Below, one piece after another: positions 45,288-55,968 of a stretch of 64,000 nt of DNA. The DNA lies in assembly GCA_009929855.1 (NCBI GenBank), contig RZZN01000002.1, positions 45,010 to 109,009 of the forward strand, in the 5' to 3' direction. The stretch is from Gammaproteobacteria bacterium (GTDB lineage: Bacteria > Pseudomonadota > Gammaproteobacteria > Chromatiales > Chromatiaceae). The first letter of the stretch is position 1; the number at the start of each line of letters is the position of its first letter. The translations under genes were made by a program, and so were the position numbers. A model generated the notes under the pieces. That model ran no database searches and was not told the origin of the DNA. It was given only the letters and a program-made list of their open reading frames with translations.

Positions 45288-46649
45288 TCAAGCTACGCTG
45301 GGTAGTCCAGCCAATGCCATCGCGATCTCCTCCTCGGCGTAGGTCAGCTCCTTGAGCTTGCCACCGAGATAGTCGGTGTAAGCCTGCATGTCGAAGTTGC
45401 CATGCCCACAGAGATTGAAGAGGATGGTCTTGGCCTCGCCCGTCTCACGGCAGCGCTCGGCCTCATGGATCGCGGCCTTGACGGCGTGGTTGGCCTCGGG
45501 CGCTGGGACGATCCCTTCGGCCTTGGCGAACTGGATCCCCGCGGCGAAACAGTCCAACTGGTGATAGGAGCGCGGCTTGATGTAGCCGAGCTTGGTGAGG
45601 TGACTGATCTGCGGCGCCATGCCGTGATAGCGCAGCCCGCCAGCGTGGAACCCTGGTGGCACGAAGCTTGAGCCGAGCGTATACATCTTGACCAGGGGTG
45701 TCAGCTTGGCGGTGTCGCCATAGTCATAGGCGAAGAGACCCTTGGTCAGGGTCGGGCAGGCCGATGGCTCGACCGCGATCAGCTCGACCTCACGGCCGCC
45801 GCGCAGTTGCTCGCCGAGGAAGGGGAAGGCGATACCGGCGAAGTTGCTTCCCCCGCCCGTGCAGCCGATGATCATGTCCGGGTAGTCGCCGGCCATCTCC
45901 AGCTGTTTCTGGGCCTCCACACCGACGACCGACTGATGCAGCAGCACATGGTTCAGGACGCTGCCGAGCGCGTAACGGGTATCGTCGCGTTGGGCGGCGA
46001 GCTCCACCGCCTCGCTGATGGCGATGCCGAGACTACCGGTGCTGTCTGGATGCTCGGCGAGGACGGCGCGACCGGACTGGGTCGTGTCGCTCGGGCTGGC
46101 GATGCACTTGGCCCCGAAGGTCTCCATGAAGGCCCGCCGATAAGGCTTCTGGTGGAAGCTGACCTTGACCATGAAGACCACGACCTCGAGCCCAAACATG
46201 GAGCCGGCCAAGGCGAGCGAGGAGCCCCACTGTCCGGCACCCGTCTCGGTGGTCACCCGCTTCACCCCTTCCTGTTTGTTGTAGAAGGCTTGAGCGATGG
46301 CGGTGTTCGGTTTGTGGCTGCCGGCGGGGCTGACCCCTTCGTATTTGTAGTAGATCTTCGCGGGCGTATTGAGCGCCTTTTCCAGGCGCCGCGCGCGGAA
46401 CAGCGGGGAGGGACGCCACTGCCGATAGACCTCGCGCACCGGCTCGGGGATCTCGATCTCGCGCTCGGTGCTCATCTCCTGCTCGATGACGGCACGCGGA
46501 AAGATCACCGCCAGATCATCCGGCGTGATTGGCTGTTGAGTCCCCGGATGGAGCACCGGGTCCAGGGGCACTGGAAGATCGGCGTTGATGTTGTACCAGA
46601 AGCGCGGAAGATCCCGCTCGTCGAGGAGATACTTGACTTGATCGCTCAT
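45288..46649 (-). CDS. TrpB2-type tryptophan synthase beta chain
   Basis: A 453-residue PLP enzyme of the TrpB2 group, which converts indole and serine to tryptophan with little dependence on TrpA. Evidence: PLP lysine K113 in [19 protein letters not shown], phosphate loop [17 protein letters not shown], and the long N-terminal part ([19 protein letters not shown]) that separates TrpB2 from TrpB1. trpA is not adjacent; the trpEGDC set is 3.5 kb away on the same strand. ATG 46649 is used; 29 further codons are open upstream. Confidence 0.92.
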   Translation of the reverse strand: MSDQVKYLLDERDLPRFWYNINADLPVPLDPVLHPGTQQPITPDDLAVIFPRAVIEQEMSTEREIEIPEPVREVYRQWRPSPLFRARRLEKALNTPAKIYYKYEGVSPAGSHKPNTAIAQAFYNKQEGVKRVTTETGAGQWGSSLALAGSMFGLEVVVFMVKVSFHQKPYRRAFMETFGAKCIASPSDTTQSGRAVLAEHPDSTGSLGIAISEAVELAAQRDDTRYALGSVLNHVLLHQSVVGVEAQKQLEMAGDYPDMIIGCTGGGSNFAGIAFPFLGEQLRGGREVELIAVEPSACPTLTKGLFAYDYGDTAKLTPLVKMYTLGSSFVPPGFHAGGLRYHGMAPQISHLTKLGYIKPRSYHQLDCFAAGIQFAKAEGIVPAPEANHAVKAAIHEAERCRETGEAKTILFNLCGHGNFDMQAYTDYLGGKLKELTYAEEEIAMALAGLPSVA

Positions 46650-46905
46650 GCTGTCGTGAGACCTCGGAGATGAGTGTGACGAACGGCGCGCGGACACGCC
46701 GATCTCGATCGTGCGCGACGATCCACCATGGCACATCGGTCAGCGCTTCTTGCGGGTCGGGTGGCGCCTGGCGGAAGGGGTCGTGAGGCCATCCCACTCG
46801 TCTTCGCCGCCGGGTCCCGGCTGTCGCAAACCCATCCGGCATCGATTGCGCCGGTCGAGACTCGACCGCGAACCGCCGTGTGCTGGTCGAGTAAGTGTGC
46901 CAGTT

Positions 46906-47961
46906 TTACTGTCCCGCTTGAATCCCGGCGGGCAGGATCCCGGCGGCGAGCTGCATGCTGATGCAGTGTAGGCTGCCGCCCTGCTCGATGAGTGGTCGAC
47001 AGTCGAGCGGCAGGACCGTGCGCCGCGGGAAGAGATCGCCGATGACGGCCAGTGCCTCGGTATCGGCTGGATCGGCGTAGGTCGGCACCAGGACCGCGCC
47101 GTTGATGATGAGAAAGTTGGCGTAGCCGGCCGGAAGCCGCCGACCCGCCGCGTCCAACACGGGTGCCGGCATCGGCAAGGGGACGAGATGATAGGGATGT
47201 CCCGCCGGATCTCGCAATGCACGCAGCTCGCGCTCCATCGCTTGGAGCTCGGCGAAATCGGCATCGGCTGGATCCTGGCAACGTGCGTAGCAGATGGTCC
47301 GCGGGGAGCAGAAACGGGCCAACGTATCGATGTGGCCGTCGGTGTCGTCGCCGCTGATGGCGCCGTGCTCCAACCAGAGTAGATGATGGATGCCCAGGCG
47401 CGCACTCAGAATCCGCTCGATGTCGGCGGCCGTCCACCCAGGATTGCGCTTGGGGTCGATCAGGGTGCGGGCCACCACCAGCAGGCTGCCACGGCCATCG
47501 GTTTCGATCGCGCCACCCTCGAGCACCAGGTCGACCCGCTCCATGGCGACAGCGCCGAAGACCCCGGCTGCGGCGAGTGTGGCGCTGATCCGATCATCCT
47601 GTTCAGCGGCGAACTTTCCACCCCAGCCATTGAAGCGGAAATCGAGCAGTGCCGGCCGTCCATCGGCCGTGATCACGCCGATGGGTCCATGGTCGCGCGC
47701 CCAGGTGTCATCGCTGGGGGCAATGGCGATCCGCTGCGCATCCAGGGTCGCACCCGCCGCGGCGATCAGGGCGCGCACGCGCTCGGCGTGGCGCGGATCG
47801 CGACAGACACTCAGCACCGGCTCGAAGCGCCCGATCAGGGTCGCGAGCTCGGCATAGAGCGCCTCGATCTGCTCGAGGCGATCAGCCCAATCGGTTTCGT
47901 CGTGGGGCCAGGTGAGCATCACCCCACTCTGGGGTTCCCATTCCGCGGGGAGTCGATACAT
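46906..47961 (-). CDS. aguA: Agmatine deiminase
   Basis: Converts agmatine to N-carbamoylputrescine in the arginine-decarboxylase route to putrescine. The 351 residues start RLPAEWEPQSGVMLTWPHDETDW, contain APSDDTWARDHGPIGV, FRFNGWGGKF, LEGGAIETDGRGSL and HGAISGDDTDGHIDTLARF, and end with the nucleophilic cysteine C333 in QGGSLHCISMQ. This is the peptidyl-arginine-deiminase superfamily pentein fold. N-carbamoylputrescine amidase (aguB) is not beside it. The speD gene 1 kb away supports a polyamine role. Confidence 0.93.
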   Translation of the reverse strand: MYRLPAEWEPQSGVMLTWPHDETDWADRLEQIEALYAELATLIGRFEPVLSVCRDPRHAERVRALIAAAGATLDAQRIAIAPSDDTWARDHGPIGVITADGRPALLDFRFNGWGGKFAAEQDDRISATLAAAGVFGAVAMERVDLVLEGGAIETDGRGSLLVVARTLIDPKRNPGWTAADIERILSARLGIHHLLWLEHGAISGDDTDGHIDTLARFCSPRTICYARCQDPADADFAELQAMERELRALRDPAGHPYHLVPLPMPAPVLDAAGRRLPAGYANFLIINGAVLVPTYADPADTEALAVIGDLFPRRTVLPLDCRPLIEQGGSLHCISMQLAAGILPAGIQAGQ

Positions 47962-48028
47962 GGTTGGATCTGGAGCGCGGTCGTCGCCAAGGACGCCGGC
48001 GAGTGATCACGCCGGCGCCGTGCCTGGA

Positions 48029-48466
48029 TCACTCGCTGGGCAGCATCGCCTTGAGGCGCTCGATCTCGGCTTGGAGGTCCGCAGAGAGCGAATCCTGCAT
48101 GGCGGAGACTTGATCGAGAAGCGCGCGAGCCTGATCCATGCGCTCCTCGCCGATCAGTGTCTTGGCCTCCTCGACCAGCGCCGCTGCTTGATCGGCCCCT
48201 GCATCACGCAGACCAACCGCTTCACCCACCACCGTTTCGACCATGCCGGGGACGGCGTCCAGCGCCTCGCTCGCTTGTTCGCTCAGCTGCTCCGAGAAGC
48301 CCTTCGCCTTGTCGATGATGGATTCTTGCTCGGCGGGTGCCATGGGCTCCGCCACGGGCGCGGCGGGCTGCTCCTCCTGCACGGGCGCGGGTGCGTCCTG
48401 GCCACACGCCACCAATCCGAGTGCAACCGTCGTGGCCAATAGGCCGATCATGATGTGTCTGCTCAT
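48029..48466 (-). CDS. Hypothetical helical lipoprotein
   Basis: A 145-residue prolipoprotein: signal MSRHIMIGLLATTVALGLVAC with lipobox LVAC, then a proline/glutamate-rich linker and a long alanine/glutamate-rich helical part (SIIDKAKGFSEQLSEQASEA ... LDQVSAMQDSLSADLQAEIERL) that looks like coiled coil. No family is recognised. It lies between agmatine deiminase and speD on the same strand. ATG 48466 is preceded by GAGG; 40 additional codons are open upstream but include no signal. Confidence 0.75.
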   Translation of the reverse strand: MSRHIMIGLLATTVALGLVACGQDAPAPVQEEQPAAPVAEPMAPAEQESIIDKAKGFSEQLSEQASEALDAVPGMVETVVGEAVGLRDAGADQAAALVEEAKTLIGEERMDQARALLDQVSAMQDSLSADLQAEIERLKAMLPSE

Positions 48467-48736
48467 CTCCAATGCCTCTTTAGCTTGATGCTCGACGCGG
48501 GCGCTCGTCTCCCGTGCCGACCATTTGATCGATGATTCGAGCTCATGCTCATCCGATCCAGCCGCGTCACGACGCGGTGGAGGCAACGTGCCCCAGCTCG
48601 TGATTCAGTCCCGCGCGCTGATTGGCCCGGCTCACCCTGCAGTTCCATTCTATACCTGTCGTGCGACGGTTTTGGTTTTTTCCGAGTGGGCTGGTGACTC
48701 GACGGCAGGGATGCTGGCATGAAGTGGGCCGTGGTC

Positions 48737-49561
48737 TCAAAAGGCCAGTGACTCGATGTTGCGGCTCAGGTTCCTGCCATAGAAGATCTCGGCCAGTTCG
48801 CGCTGCACCAGTTTCTGAATCCGCTTGCACTCACGCTCGGACAGATCGTCGGCCTTGATGCAGAACAGATAGTCATCGAGCTTGAAGTGCTTGACCACCA
48901 TCTTGGTATGAAACAGATTCTCCTGATAGACATTGACGTCGACCATCTGAAACCGATTTTTGGTGTCAGTGGAGAGATAGTTCTGGATCGAGTTGATGTT
49001 GTGATCGATGAAATGTTTGCGCCCACCCACATCCCGAGTGAAGCCACGCACCCGGTAATCCATGATGACGACATCGGACTCCAGGGCATGAATCAGATAG
49101 TTCAGCGCGCGCAGTGGCGAGATCTGGCCGCAGGTCGAGACATCGATATCGGCACGGAAGGTACTGATCCCAGTCTCGGGATGACTCTCCGGGTAGGTGT
49201 GGACGGTGATATGACTCTTGTCGAGGTGCGCGACGACCGCCTCCGGTAGAGGGCCTGGTGAGGTGGCATTGGAGATCTGGCCCGCCGCCACCGGCTCCTC
49301 GGCGATCAGCATGGTGACCGACGCACCCTGTGGGTCATAGTCCTGATGGGCGATGTTCAGGATGTTGGCTCCGATGATCTCGGCGACATCGCTGAGGATC
49401 GCGGTCAGGCGCTCGGCATTGTAGGCCTCGTCGATATACTGGATATAGGCGTTGCGCTGCTCCTCCGAGCCGGCGTAGCTGACGTCATAGATGTTGAAGC
49501 TGAGCGACTTGGTGAGGTTGTTGAACCCTTCCAGACGCAATTTTTTCAGTGGTGTCGGCAT
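48737..49561 (-). CDS. speD: S-adenosylmethionine decarboxylase proenzyme (prokaryotic class 1A)
   Basis: Provides decarboxylated SAM for spermidine synthesis. The 274-residue proenzyme is the long E. coli-type form; self-cleavage before S116 in [19 protein letters not shown] would create the pyruvoyl group. Other conserved parts are [20 protein letters not shown] with the catalytic cysteine and [20 protein letters not shown]. speE is absent. The osmC-like gene precedes it by 36 bp and trpC lies beyond, the trp-osmC-speD neighbourhood known from pseudomonads. Confidence 0.95.
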   Translation of the reverse strand: MPTPLKKLRLEGFNNLTKSLSFNIYDVSYAGSEEQRNAYIQYIDEAYNAERLTAILSDVAEIIGANILNIAHQDYDPQGASVTMLIAEEPVAAGQISNATSPGPLPEAVVAHLDKSHITVHTYPESHPETGISTFRADIDVSTCGQISPLRALNYLIHALESDVVIMDYRVRGFTRDVGGRKHFIDHNINSIQNYLSTDTKNRFQMVDVNVYQENLFHTKMVVKHFKLDDYLFCIKADDLSERECKRIQKLVQRELAEIFYGRNLSRNIESLAF

Positions 49562-49597
49562 CGGCTCATGTTCTCTGGTACAACGGGTGCGCGCTCG

Positions 49598-50047
49598 CTA
49601 CCCTGGGGAATCGATCGATGTCTGGCTCGCTGCGGTATCTTGGATCTCGAAATCGTGAGTGATCCGCGCCGTCGCGCCCAGCATGATGGAGGCCGAGCAG
49701 TATTTCTCAGCGCTCAGCGCGATGGCGCGTGCCACGCGCGAGGCATCCAGTCCGTGCCCGGTCACGATGAAATGGACATGGATCCTCGTGAAGACCTTGG
49801 GGTCGCTCGCGGCTCGCTCGGCGGTCAGCTCGACCACGCAATCAGTGACGTGCTGACGCGCCTTGCGCAGGATCAAGAGGACGTCGAACTGGGTACAGCC
49901 GCCGAGTCCCATCAGCAACATCTCCATCGGCCGCACGCCGATATTGCGTCCGCCGAGATCGGGTGGTCCGTCCATCACGATGGCGTGCCCCGAGCCGGCT
50001 TCGCCCAACATCGCCGCCCCCTCGATCCATTTGACCCGTGCTTTCAT
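49598..50047 (-). CDS. OsmC/Ohr-family protein
   Basis: A 149-residue OsmC-like peroxiredoxin. The first conserved cysteine is in PMEMLLMGLGGCTQFDVLL and the second in AIALSAEKYCSASIMLGATA, the two-cysteine site that reduces organic hydroperoxides in the family. The YhfA-type OsmC with this DFEI ending is regularly encoded next to speD and crp. GAGGGG precedes the ATG at 50047. The gene is 53 bp from trpC. Confidence 0.9.
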   Translation of the reverse strand: MKARVKWIEGAAMLGEAGSGHAIVMDGPPDLGGRNIGVRPMEMLLMGLGGCTQFDVLLILRKARQHVTDCVVELTAERAASDPKVFTRIHVHFIVTGHGLDASRVARAIALSAEKYCSASIMLGATARITHDFEIQDTAASQTSIDSPG

Positions 50048-50100
50048 CACCATCCCCTCGAGTCGATCGATCGTTGAATCATGGCCATATCGTATCTGGG

Positions 50101-50919
50101 TTACATCCGGTCAGTGGCCGACGGGTAGAACAAGCGAGCCAGCTCCTCACCCGGATCCTTGGCACGCATGAAGGCCTCGCCGACCAGGAAGGCATGGACG
50201 CCGTGCGCCCGCATCCGGCTCACGTGCTCCGCCTGCAAGATCCCGCTCTCGGTCACCACCAAGCGTTCGGCGGGGATCCGCTCGAGCAATCCCAAGGTCG
50301 TCTCGAGTGTCACCTCGAAGGTCCGCAGGTTGCGGTTGTTGATTCCAAGCAGGCGTCCCGGCACCGCCAGTGCCCGCTCCAGCTCGCCGGCATCATGGAC
50401 CTCGACGAGCACGTCCAGACCCAGCTCGCGAGCCAGTGCGCTCAACTCAGCGAGCTGGACATCGCTGAGACAGGCCACGATCAGCAGGATACAGTCAGCG
50501 CCCAAGGCGCGCGCCTCGTAGACCTGATACGGGTCGAGGATGAAATCCTTGCGAATCACCGGCAGCTCGCAGGAGGCACGCGCGACCATCAGGTCCTCGT
50601 CACTGCCCTGGAAAAAGTCACGATCCGTCAGCACCGACAGACAGGTTGCGCCATGTCGGGCATAGCTCGCGGCGATCGCGTCCGGCTTGAAATCGGCGCG
50701 AATCACGCCCTTGCTCGGGCTCGCCTTCTTGATCTCGGCAATCACCGCTGGCTCGCCAGCGGCGACCCTCGCCTGGAGCGCATCGGCGAAACCGCGTGGC
50801 GCGGCGGCCGCGCGCACCTGCTCTTGCAGGCGCGAGAGCGGGTGGCGCCCCGCGCGGGCGGTCACTTCCTCGGTCTTGCGGTGCAAGATTTTTCTTAGGA
50901 TATCAGGGGTGTCGGCCAT
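50101..50919 (-). CDS. trpC: Indole-3-glycerol-phosphate synthase
   Basis: TIM-barrel enzyme that closes the indole ring from CdRP. The 272-residue monofunctional protein (no TrpF fused) starts [19 protein letters not shown] and has the family lysine motif [18 protein letters not shown], then [49 protein letters not shown] and VTESGI. It follows trpD by 13 bp. trpF and trpA are not in the window. Confidence 0.96.
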   Translation of the reverse strand: MADTPDILRKILHRKTEEVTARAGRHPLSRLQEQVRAAAAPRGFADALQARVAAGEPAVIAEIKKASPSKGVIRADFKPDAIAASYARHGATCLSVLTDRDFFQGSDEDLMVARASCELPVIRKDFILDPYQVYEARALGADCILLIVACLSDVQLAELSALARELGLDVLVEVHDAGELERALAVPGRLLGINNRNLRTFEVTLETTLGLLERIPAERLVVTESGILQAEHVSRMRAHGVHAFLVGEAFMRAKDPGEELARLFYPSATDRM

Positions 50920-50932
50920 TTTGATTACCGTT

Positions 50933-51955
50933 TCATGAAAAGCTGGCCGTGAGCGCGATGAGTCGCTCCAGTCGGCGCAGTGCCTCGCCGCTCGTGATCG
51001 CCTCATCCGCCAGCCGCAGACCGTCCATGAGGCTCGAGGCGCGGCCTGCCGCATAGATGGCCGCGCCCGCATTGAGCAAGACGATGTCGCGCGCCGGCCC
51101 GGGCCGATCCGCGAGCACGCCGCGCAACATCTCGAGACTCTCGGCCGGATCCCGCACCCGAATCGCATCCAGATCGGCCCGTTGCAAGCCGAAGTCCTCG
51201 GGTTGGATGCTGAAGCGATGGATCAGACCATCCTTGAGCTCGGCCACATCCGTGATGTCACCGATACTGATCTCATCCAGACCGTCGCGCGCATGGATCA
51301 CCAGGATATGCTGGCTGCCGAGACGCTGCAGGACCTGGGCCAAGGGTTCGACCAGCTCGGCGGCGAACACCCCGAGAACCTGATTCGGCGCGCCAGCCGG
51401 ATTGGTCAGCGGACCCAGGATGTTGAAGATGGTCCGCACCCCCAGCTCGCGACGTGGACCAATGGCATGCTTCATCGCGTTATGATGACCGGGGGCGAAC
51501 ATGAAGCCGACCCCGATCTCGCGCACGCAGCGCGCGACCTGCTCGGGGCTCAGATCCAGACGCACCCCGGCGGCCTCCAGTACATCGGCCGCTCCAGAGC
51601 GGCTGGACACCGCGCGATTGCCATGTTTGGCGACATGACACCCGGCCGCCGCGGCGACGAACATGCTGGTCGTCGAGACATTGAAGACCCCGGCGGCGTC
51701 GCCTCCAGTTCCGACGATATCCACGACATGCTCGAGCCCACTGATGTCCACCCCGGTGGCGAGCTCACGCATCACCGCCGCCGCCGCCGCGATCTCCGGG
51801 ACCGACTCGCCCTTCATCCGCAGCGCGATGAGGAAGCCCGCGATCTGTGCCGGGGTCGCACCGCCGGTCATGATGGTGTGCATGACCGCGCTCATCTCTG
51901 CGTCGGTCAGGTCCTGGTGCCCGACACAGCGGTTGATGGCCTCTTTCAGCTCCAT
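50933..51955 (-). CDS. trpD: Anthranilate phosphoribosyltransferase
   Basis: Transfers phosphoribosyl from PRPP to anthranilate. The 340-residue protein has the glycine-rich PRPP motif [50 protein letters not shown] and [20 protein letters not shown] 51955 ([16 protein letters not shown]) is the conserved start, although the frame is open much further upstream. It is separated from trpG by about 180 bp, an unusually large gap for this operon. Confidence 0.96.
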   Translation of the reverse strand: MELKEAINRCVGHQDLTDAEMSAVMHTIMTGGATPAQIAGFLIALRMKGESVPEIAAAAAVMRELATGVDISGLEHVVDIVGTGGDAAGVFNVSTTSMFVAAAAGCHVAKHGNRAVSSRSGAADVLEAAGVRLDLSPEQVARCVREIGVGFMFAPGHHNAMKHAIGPRRELGVRTIFNILGPLTNPAGAPNQVLGVFAAELVEPLAQVLQRLGSQHILVIHARDGLDEISIGDITDVAELKDGLIHRFSIQPEDFGLQRADLDAIRVRDPAESLEMLRGVLADRPGPARDIVLLNAGAAIYAAGRASSLMDGLRLADEAITSGEALRRLERLIALTASFS

Positions 51956-52139
51956 TTCGATCGCGCCTCCGGTGGATGTGTGGCGAGTGTTTCGTCTTGA
52001 CCTGGTGTGACTCGATGCGTGCCGAAGCGATGCGATTCGATTCAGTGTCGGGTCCGTGGCGAGCCATCTCCGACCGGGCCGCGCGGCGCGCCGGATGTCG
52101 CTGCGACCAGATCGTGGCACGGCGTCTCGCGGCGGTACG

Positions 52140-52715
52140 TCATTGAATGAAGTTGCGCAAGAGTGCGTGTCCGTGCTGGGTGAGGATGGATTCGGGGTGG
52201 AACTGCACACCCTCGATGGGCAGCGCGCGATGTCGAATGCCCATGATCGCCTCGCGTTCGCCAGCCGGGGTGCTGGTCCAGGCCGTGACCTCCAGGCAGT
52301 CTGGCAGACTCTCCTGCTCGATGACGAGCGAATGATAGCGTGTCGCCTCGAAGGGATTCGGTAGCCCCCGGAACACCCCGACACCGGTATGCTGGATGGC
52401 CGACGTCTTGCCGTGCATGACGGTCGGTGCCTTGATGATGCGTCCGCCGAAGGCCTGTCCGATCGATTGGTGACCGAGACACACGCCGAGGATCGGCACG
52501 CGCCCCGCCATCGCCTGGATCACCGGGACCGAGATCCCGGCCTCGCTCGGGGTACAGGGTCCCGGCGAGATGACGATCCGCGCGGGCGCGAGCGCGATCA
52601 CCGCCGCGACATCGAGCTCGTCGTTGCGTACCACCCGCACCTGCGCGCCCAACTCACCGAGATATTGCACCAGGTTGTAGGTGAAGGAGTCGTAATTGTC
52701 GATCATCAGGACCAT
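52140..52715 (-). CDS. trpG: Anthranilate synthase glutamine amidotransferase component
   Basis: Class I glutamine amidotransferase supplying ammonia to TrpE. The 191-residue protein starts [18 protein letters not shown] and has the catalytic cysteine in [18 protein letters not shown] plus the histidine-glutamate pair in [14 protein letters not shown] 52715 is preferred over a GTG at 52730 because GGGGTGAG is suitably spaced. It could also serve 4-amino-4-deoxychorismate synthase (PabA), as in amphibolic TrpG/PabA proteins. It lies 122 bp after trpE. Confidence 0.95.
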   Translation of the reverse strand: MVLMIDNYDSFTYNLVQYLGELGAQVRVVRNDELDVAAVIALAPARIVISPGPCTPSEAGISVPVIQAMAGRVPILGVCLGHQSIGQAFGGRIIKAPTVMHGKTSAIQHTGVGVFRGLPNPFEATRYHSLVIEQESLPDCLEVTAWTSTPAGEREAIMGIRHRALPIEGVQFHPESILTQHGHALLRNFIQ

Positions 52716-52837
52716 GGCGTCAGCACTCACCCCGCGACCTCGTAGACCTTGTCCGTCTTGCTCTTGCAGCCAGATATCAGTTTCATCCGCTCCGTGCCCC
52801 CGCCGACGCGCGTCCTGATCGCATCAGTGCCAGCGCG

Positions 52838-54325
52838 TCACTGATCTCCGATGCGCTCGATCCCAGCCGCGGCGGCGGCCACGGCACGGAAGACCGCGCG
52901 CCCCTTATTCATCGTCTCCTGCCACTCCAGCTCGGGGAGCGAGTCGGCGACCACCCCGGCGCCAGCCTGGATGTGCAGCTGGCCATCCTTGATGATCGCC
53001 GTGCGGATCGCAATCGCGGTATCCATGTTGCCATTCCAGGCCAGATAGCCGACCGCCCCCGAATAGATCCCACGCTTGACCGGCTCGAGCTCGTCGATGA
53101 TCTCCATGGCGCGGATCTTGGGCGCGCCCGAGACCGTGCCGGCTGGGAAGGTCGCGCGCAGCACGTCGATGGCATCCATCCCCTGACGCAGCTCGCCGAC
53201 CACGTTGGAGACGATATGCATCACATGCGAATAGCGCTCGACGATCATTTGGTCGGTGACGCGCACGCTGCCGATCTCGGCGACCCGTCCGGCATCGTTG
53301 CGTCCCAAGTCGATCAGCATCAGATGCTCGGCCAGCTCCTTGGGGTCGGCCAGGAGCTCGGCCTCCAGTGCCCGATCCTCGTCCTCGGTTTGGCCGCGAC
53401 GGCGCGTCCCGGCGATCGGTCTGACGGTGATGGTGTCGTCTTCCAGGCGGGTCAGGATCTCGGGCGAGGAGCCGACGATCTGAAAGCCGTCCAGATCGAG
53501 AAAGTACATGTAGGGCGAGGGATTGAGTCCACGCAGCGCGCGATAGAGATCGAGCGGTGGTGCCTGGAAGGGGATGGACAAGCGCTGCGAGAGCACCACC
53601 TGCATGCAATCCCCGGCGAGGATGTAGTCCTTGATTCGCGACACCGCCTGCTTGAAGCCGTCCTCCGTGAAGCCAGAGACGAAGTCGGACTCGCTGACCC
53701 GCGCGGCAGGCTGGAGCAGGCGTCTGGGTGTTCCCTCGCGCATTCGCTGGCACAGCGCGTCGATGCGTGCCTCGCCGGCCTCCAGTGTGTCGCCCGCGGT
53801 CGGATCCAGATTCAGGATGATGTACATGCGCCCACTGAGGTTGTCGAACACGACAATCTCGTCCGAGACCATCAAGAGGATGTCGGGTGTCTGCAGTTGA
53901 TCCGGGTTCGGGCACAGGGCGAGACGCGGCTCGATGTAACGAATGGTGTCATAGCCGAAATAACCGACCAGACCGCCGGTGAATCGCGGCGGACAGGCGA
54001 GGTCGGCGACGCGGAAGCGCTTCTGAAAGGCGTCGATCCAGGACAACGGATCCGCGGTCTCGACCGTTTCGATCACTGCCCCGTCACGCTCGAGACTGAT
54101 CCGCTGACCCTGCACCCGCAGCAGGGTGCGACAGGGCAGACCGATGATCGAATAGCGTCCCCATTTCTCGCCCCCCTGCACCGATTCGAGCAGGTAGGAG
54201 TAGGGTCCCTCGGCGAGCTTGAGATAGACGCTGAGTGGTGTGTCGAGGTCGGCAAGGACCTCGCGCAGGATCGGAATACGGTTGTGGCCCTGGTCGGCGA
54301 GGGCACGGAAGGTACTGGGGGTCAT
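52838..54325 (-). CDS. trpE: Anthranilate synthase component I
   Basis: Chorismate-utilising enzyme of 495 residues that starts tryptophan synthesis. The tryptophan-feedback motif is [19 protein letters not shown] near residue 40-60, and the C-terminal catalytic half has [55 protein letters not shown] and [12 protein letters not shown] lies 5-9 bases before ATG 54325. A possible 11-codon leader peptide with one tryptophan precedes it (54378-54413). Confidence 0.96.
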   Translation of the reverse strand: MTPSTFRALADQGHNRIPILREVLADLDTPLSVYLKLAEGPYSYLLESVQGGEKWGRYSIIGLPCRTLLRVQGQRISLERDGAVIETVETADPLSWIDAFQKRFRVADLACPPRFTGGLVGYFGYDTIRYIEPRLALCPNPDQLQTPDILLMVSDEIVVFDNLSGRMYIILNLDPTAGDTLEAGEARIDALCQRMREGTPRRLLQPAARVSESDFVSGFTEDGFKQAVSRIKDYILAGDCMQVVLSQRLSIPFQAPPLDLYRALRGLNPSPYMYFLDLDGFQIVGSSPEILTRLEDDTITVRPIAGTRRRGQTEDEDRALEAELLADPKELAEHLMLIDLGRNDAGRVAEIGSVRVTDQMIVERYSHVMHIVSNVVGELRQGMDAIDVLRATFPAGTVSGAPKIRAMEIIDELEPVKRGIYSGAVGYLAWNGNMDTAIAIRTAIIKDGQLHIQAGAGVVADSLPELEWQETMNKGRAVFRAVAAAAAGIERIGDQ

Positions 54326-54377
54326 GGAAGTCTCCAAGCAAAGCGCTGAAATGGTTGGGAAGAGCCGGGTAACAGAC

Positions 54378-54413
54378 TCAGCCTCGCCATCGCCGCTGGA
54401 GCATTGCCGCCAT
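54378..54413 (-). promoter_or_regulatory. Candidate trp leader peptide
   Basis: In the 140-bp gap upstream of trpE a minus-strand mini-ORF of 11 codons ([11 protein letters not shown]) starts at an ATG at 54413. It has a strong GGAGAGG ribosome-binding site 4 bases upstream. It contains one Trp codon flanked by arginines. A classical attenuator terminator with a U-run was not found after it, so regulation by leader translation is only a possibility. Confidence 0.35.
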
Positions 54414-54465
54414 GATCCTCTCCAAGGGAAAGACTAGCGCATGAGACTCATGGTCACCGATTCGC

Positions 54466-55134
54466 TCATCCGGCGAGCAGTCCCGCCAGCTCCTCCATCG
54501 AATCGATCACCGCATCCGGGTTGGCGGTGCGGATATCCTGTCCATGGTTGTAGCCATAGCTCATGCAGATGATCTTGAAGCCGGCGGCGCGCGCCGCCTT
54601 CACGTCGCTGACCGAATCCCCGACCATCAGTGCGTCGCTCGGGGCCACGCCAAAGCGCTCGGCGGCGTACAGCAGGGGCATGGGATCGGGCTTCTTCACG
54701 GGTAGCGTATCACCGCTGACCACGAGTGCGAAATGCTCGCGAACCCCGAGATCGCGCAACAGCGGCTCGGTGAACTGGGCGGCCTTGTTGGTGACGCAGC
54801 CCAGTGGATAACCCGCCGACTCGAGGAAGGCGAGCCCCTCGCGCACGCCCGGATAGAGCACCGAGCGCTTGGATGTGTTCTCGGCATAGAGCGCGATGAA
54901 GATGGGAAGCGCCCGCTCATAGTCGGCCTCGTCGGGCTCACCCTCGAGCCGACCGATCAGTGCGCGGCGGACCAGACGCTCGACGCCGTTGCCGACCCAG
55001 TTGCGAACCGCCGCCTCACCGTGAGGTGGACGACCGAGTCGCTCCATCATGGCATCGACGCAATAGGTCAGATCCGGAACACTGTCGACCAGCGTGCCGT
55101 CCACATCGATCAGGATCATCTTGGGTTTCAGCAT
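54466..55134 (-). CDS. gph: Phosphoglycolate phosphatase
   Basis: HAD-superfamily phosphatase of 222 residues that hydrolyses 2-phosphoglycolate, produced by Rubisco oxygenation and DNA repair. The nucleophile and acid/base are D10 and D12 in MILIDVDGTLVDS, motif II is CVTNKA, the lysine/proline motif is LPVKKPDP and motif IV is LMVGDSVSDVKAARAAG. The cap domain is type C1. It lies downstream of rpe in the rpe-gph-trpE order standard for gammaproteobacteria. Confidence 0.95.
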   Translation of the reverse strand: MLKPKMILIDVDGTLVDSVPDLTYCVDAMMERLGRPPHGEAAVRNWVGNGVERLVRRALIGRLEGEPDEADYERALPIFIALYAENTSKRSVLYPGVREGLAFLESAGYPLGCVTNKAAQFTEPLLRDLGVREHFALVVSGDTLPVKKPDPMPLLYAAERFGVAPSDALMVGDSVSDVKAARAAGFKIICMSYGYNHGQDIRTANPDAVIDSMEELAGLLAG

Positions 55135-55221
55135 GTGAAACAGCTCCGAGGCTGAAGGTCGAGTCGTGCGTCGAGTTGGGATTCAGTGTCCAGTGGATGG
55201 GCCGCTAGATCATTCGGAGAC

Positions 55222-55263
55222 CTGCCGCGCATCGCATCCGGATGAGGATGCAATGCGCGGCAG
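55222..55263 (-). other. 18-bp hairpin between rpe and gph
   Basis: Arms 55222-55239 and 55246-55263 pair over 18 bases on the minus-strand RNA (a single G·U pair) with a 6-base loop, beginning 12 bases after the rpe stop. No U-tract follows. It is among the longest perfect stems in the window and is more likely an mRNA-processing or stabilising element than a terminator. Confidence 0.6.
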
Positions 55264-55275
55264 CGCTGCGCTGGC

Positions 55276-55968
55276 TCAGCGCGCGACGCTGGCCAAGGCC
55301 TCGCGCATCTGGCCGATGATGCTGTCATAGCGATGCGGGTCGCCGTCACGTCCCTTGCCGAAGATCCCCGAGCCCGAGACGAAGGTATCCGCGCCGGCCG
55401 CCTTGATCTCGGCGATGTTGTCGGCCTTGACCCCGCCGTCGATCTCGATGCGAATCGGGAGACCCGAGGCATCGACGAGCCGGCGCGCCTGGCGCAGCTT
55501 CTCGATGGTCGCCGGGATGAAGCTCTGGCCACCAAAGCCGGGGTTGACCGACATCAGCAGGATCATGTCGATCTTGTCCATGACATACTCGAGATGGCTC
55601 AAGGGCGTGGCAGGATTGAAGACGAGCCCCGCCTTGCAGCCCTCGTTGCGGATCAGCTGCAGCGTCCGATCGATATGCTCGCTCGCCTCGGGATGGAAGG
55701 TGATGTAGGTCGCGCCCGCGGCGGCGAAGTCCGGAATGATCCGATCCACTGGCTTGACCATGAGGTGGACGTCGATCGGCGCCGTCACGCCATGCTTGCG
55801 CAGTGCCTCGCAGACCAGCGGTCCGATCGTCAGGTTCGGAACATAGTGGTTGTCCATCACGTCGAAATGGACGATGTCCGCCCCCGCCGCGAGGACGTTG
55901 TCCACTTCCTCACCGAGCCGCGCGAAGTCGGCGGAGAGGATTGAGGGTGCGATCAGATCAGGCATCAT
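55276..55968 (-). CDS. rpe: Ribulose-phosphate 3-epimerase
   Basis: TIM-barrel metalloenzyme converting ribulose-5-phosphate and xylulose-5-phosphate in the pentose-phosphate and Calvin cycles. The 230-residue protein begins [18 protein letters not shown], has [20 protein letters not shown] with the metal-binding HFD and catalytic aspartate, DVHLMVKP and [15 protein letters not shown], and SEIDGGVK-like [15 protein letters not shown]. Tandem ATGs at 55968 and 55965 are both plausible starts. It probably heads the rpe-gph-trp transcript. Confidence 0.95.
   Translation of the reverse strand: MMPDLIAPSILSADFARLGEEVDNVLAAGADIVHFDVMDNHYVPNLTIGPLVCEALRKHGVTAPIDVHLMVKPVDRIIPDFAAAGATYITFHPEASEHIDRTLQLIRNEGCKAGLVFNPATPLSHLEYVMDKIDMILLMSVNPGFGGQSFIPATIEKLRQARRLVDASGLPIRIEIDGGVKADNIAEIKAAGADTFVSGSGIFGKGRDGDPHRYDSIIGQMREALASVAR

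Noticed and set aside
52973..54349. 458-residue plus-strand frame antisense to trpE
   Set aside because: Shadow frame; trpE is complete with all motifs on the minus strand.
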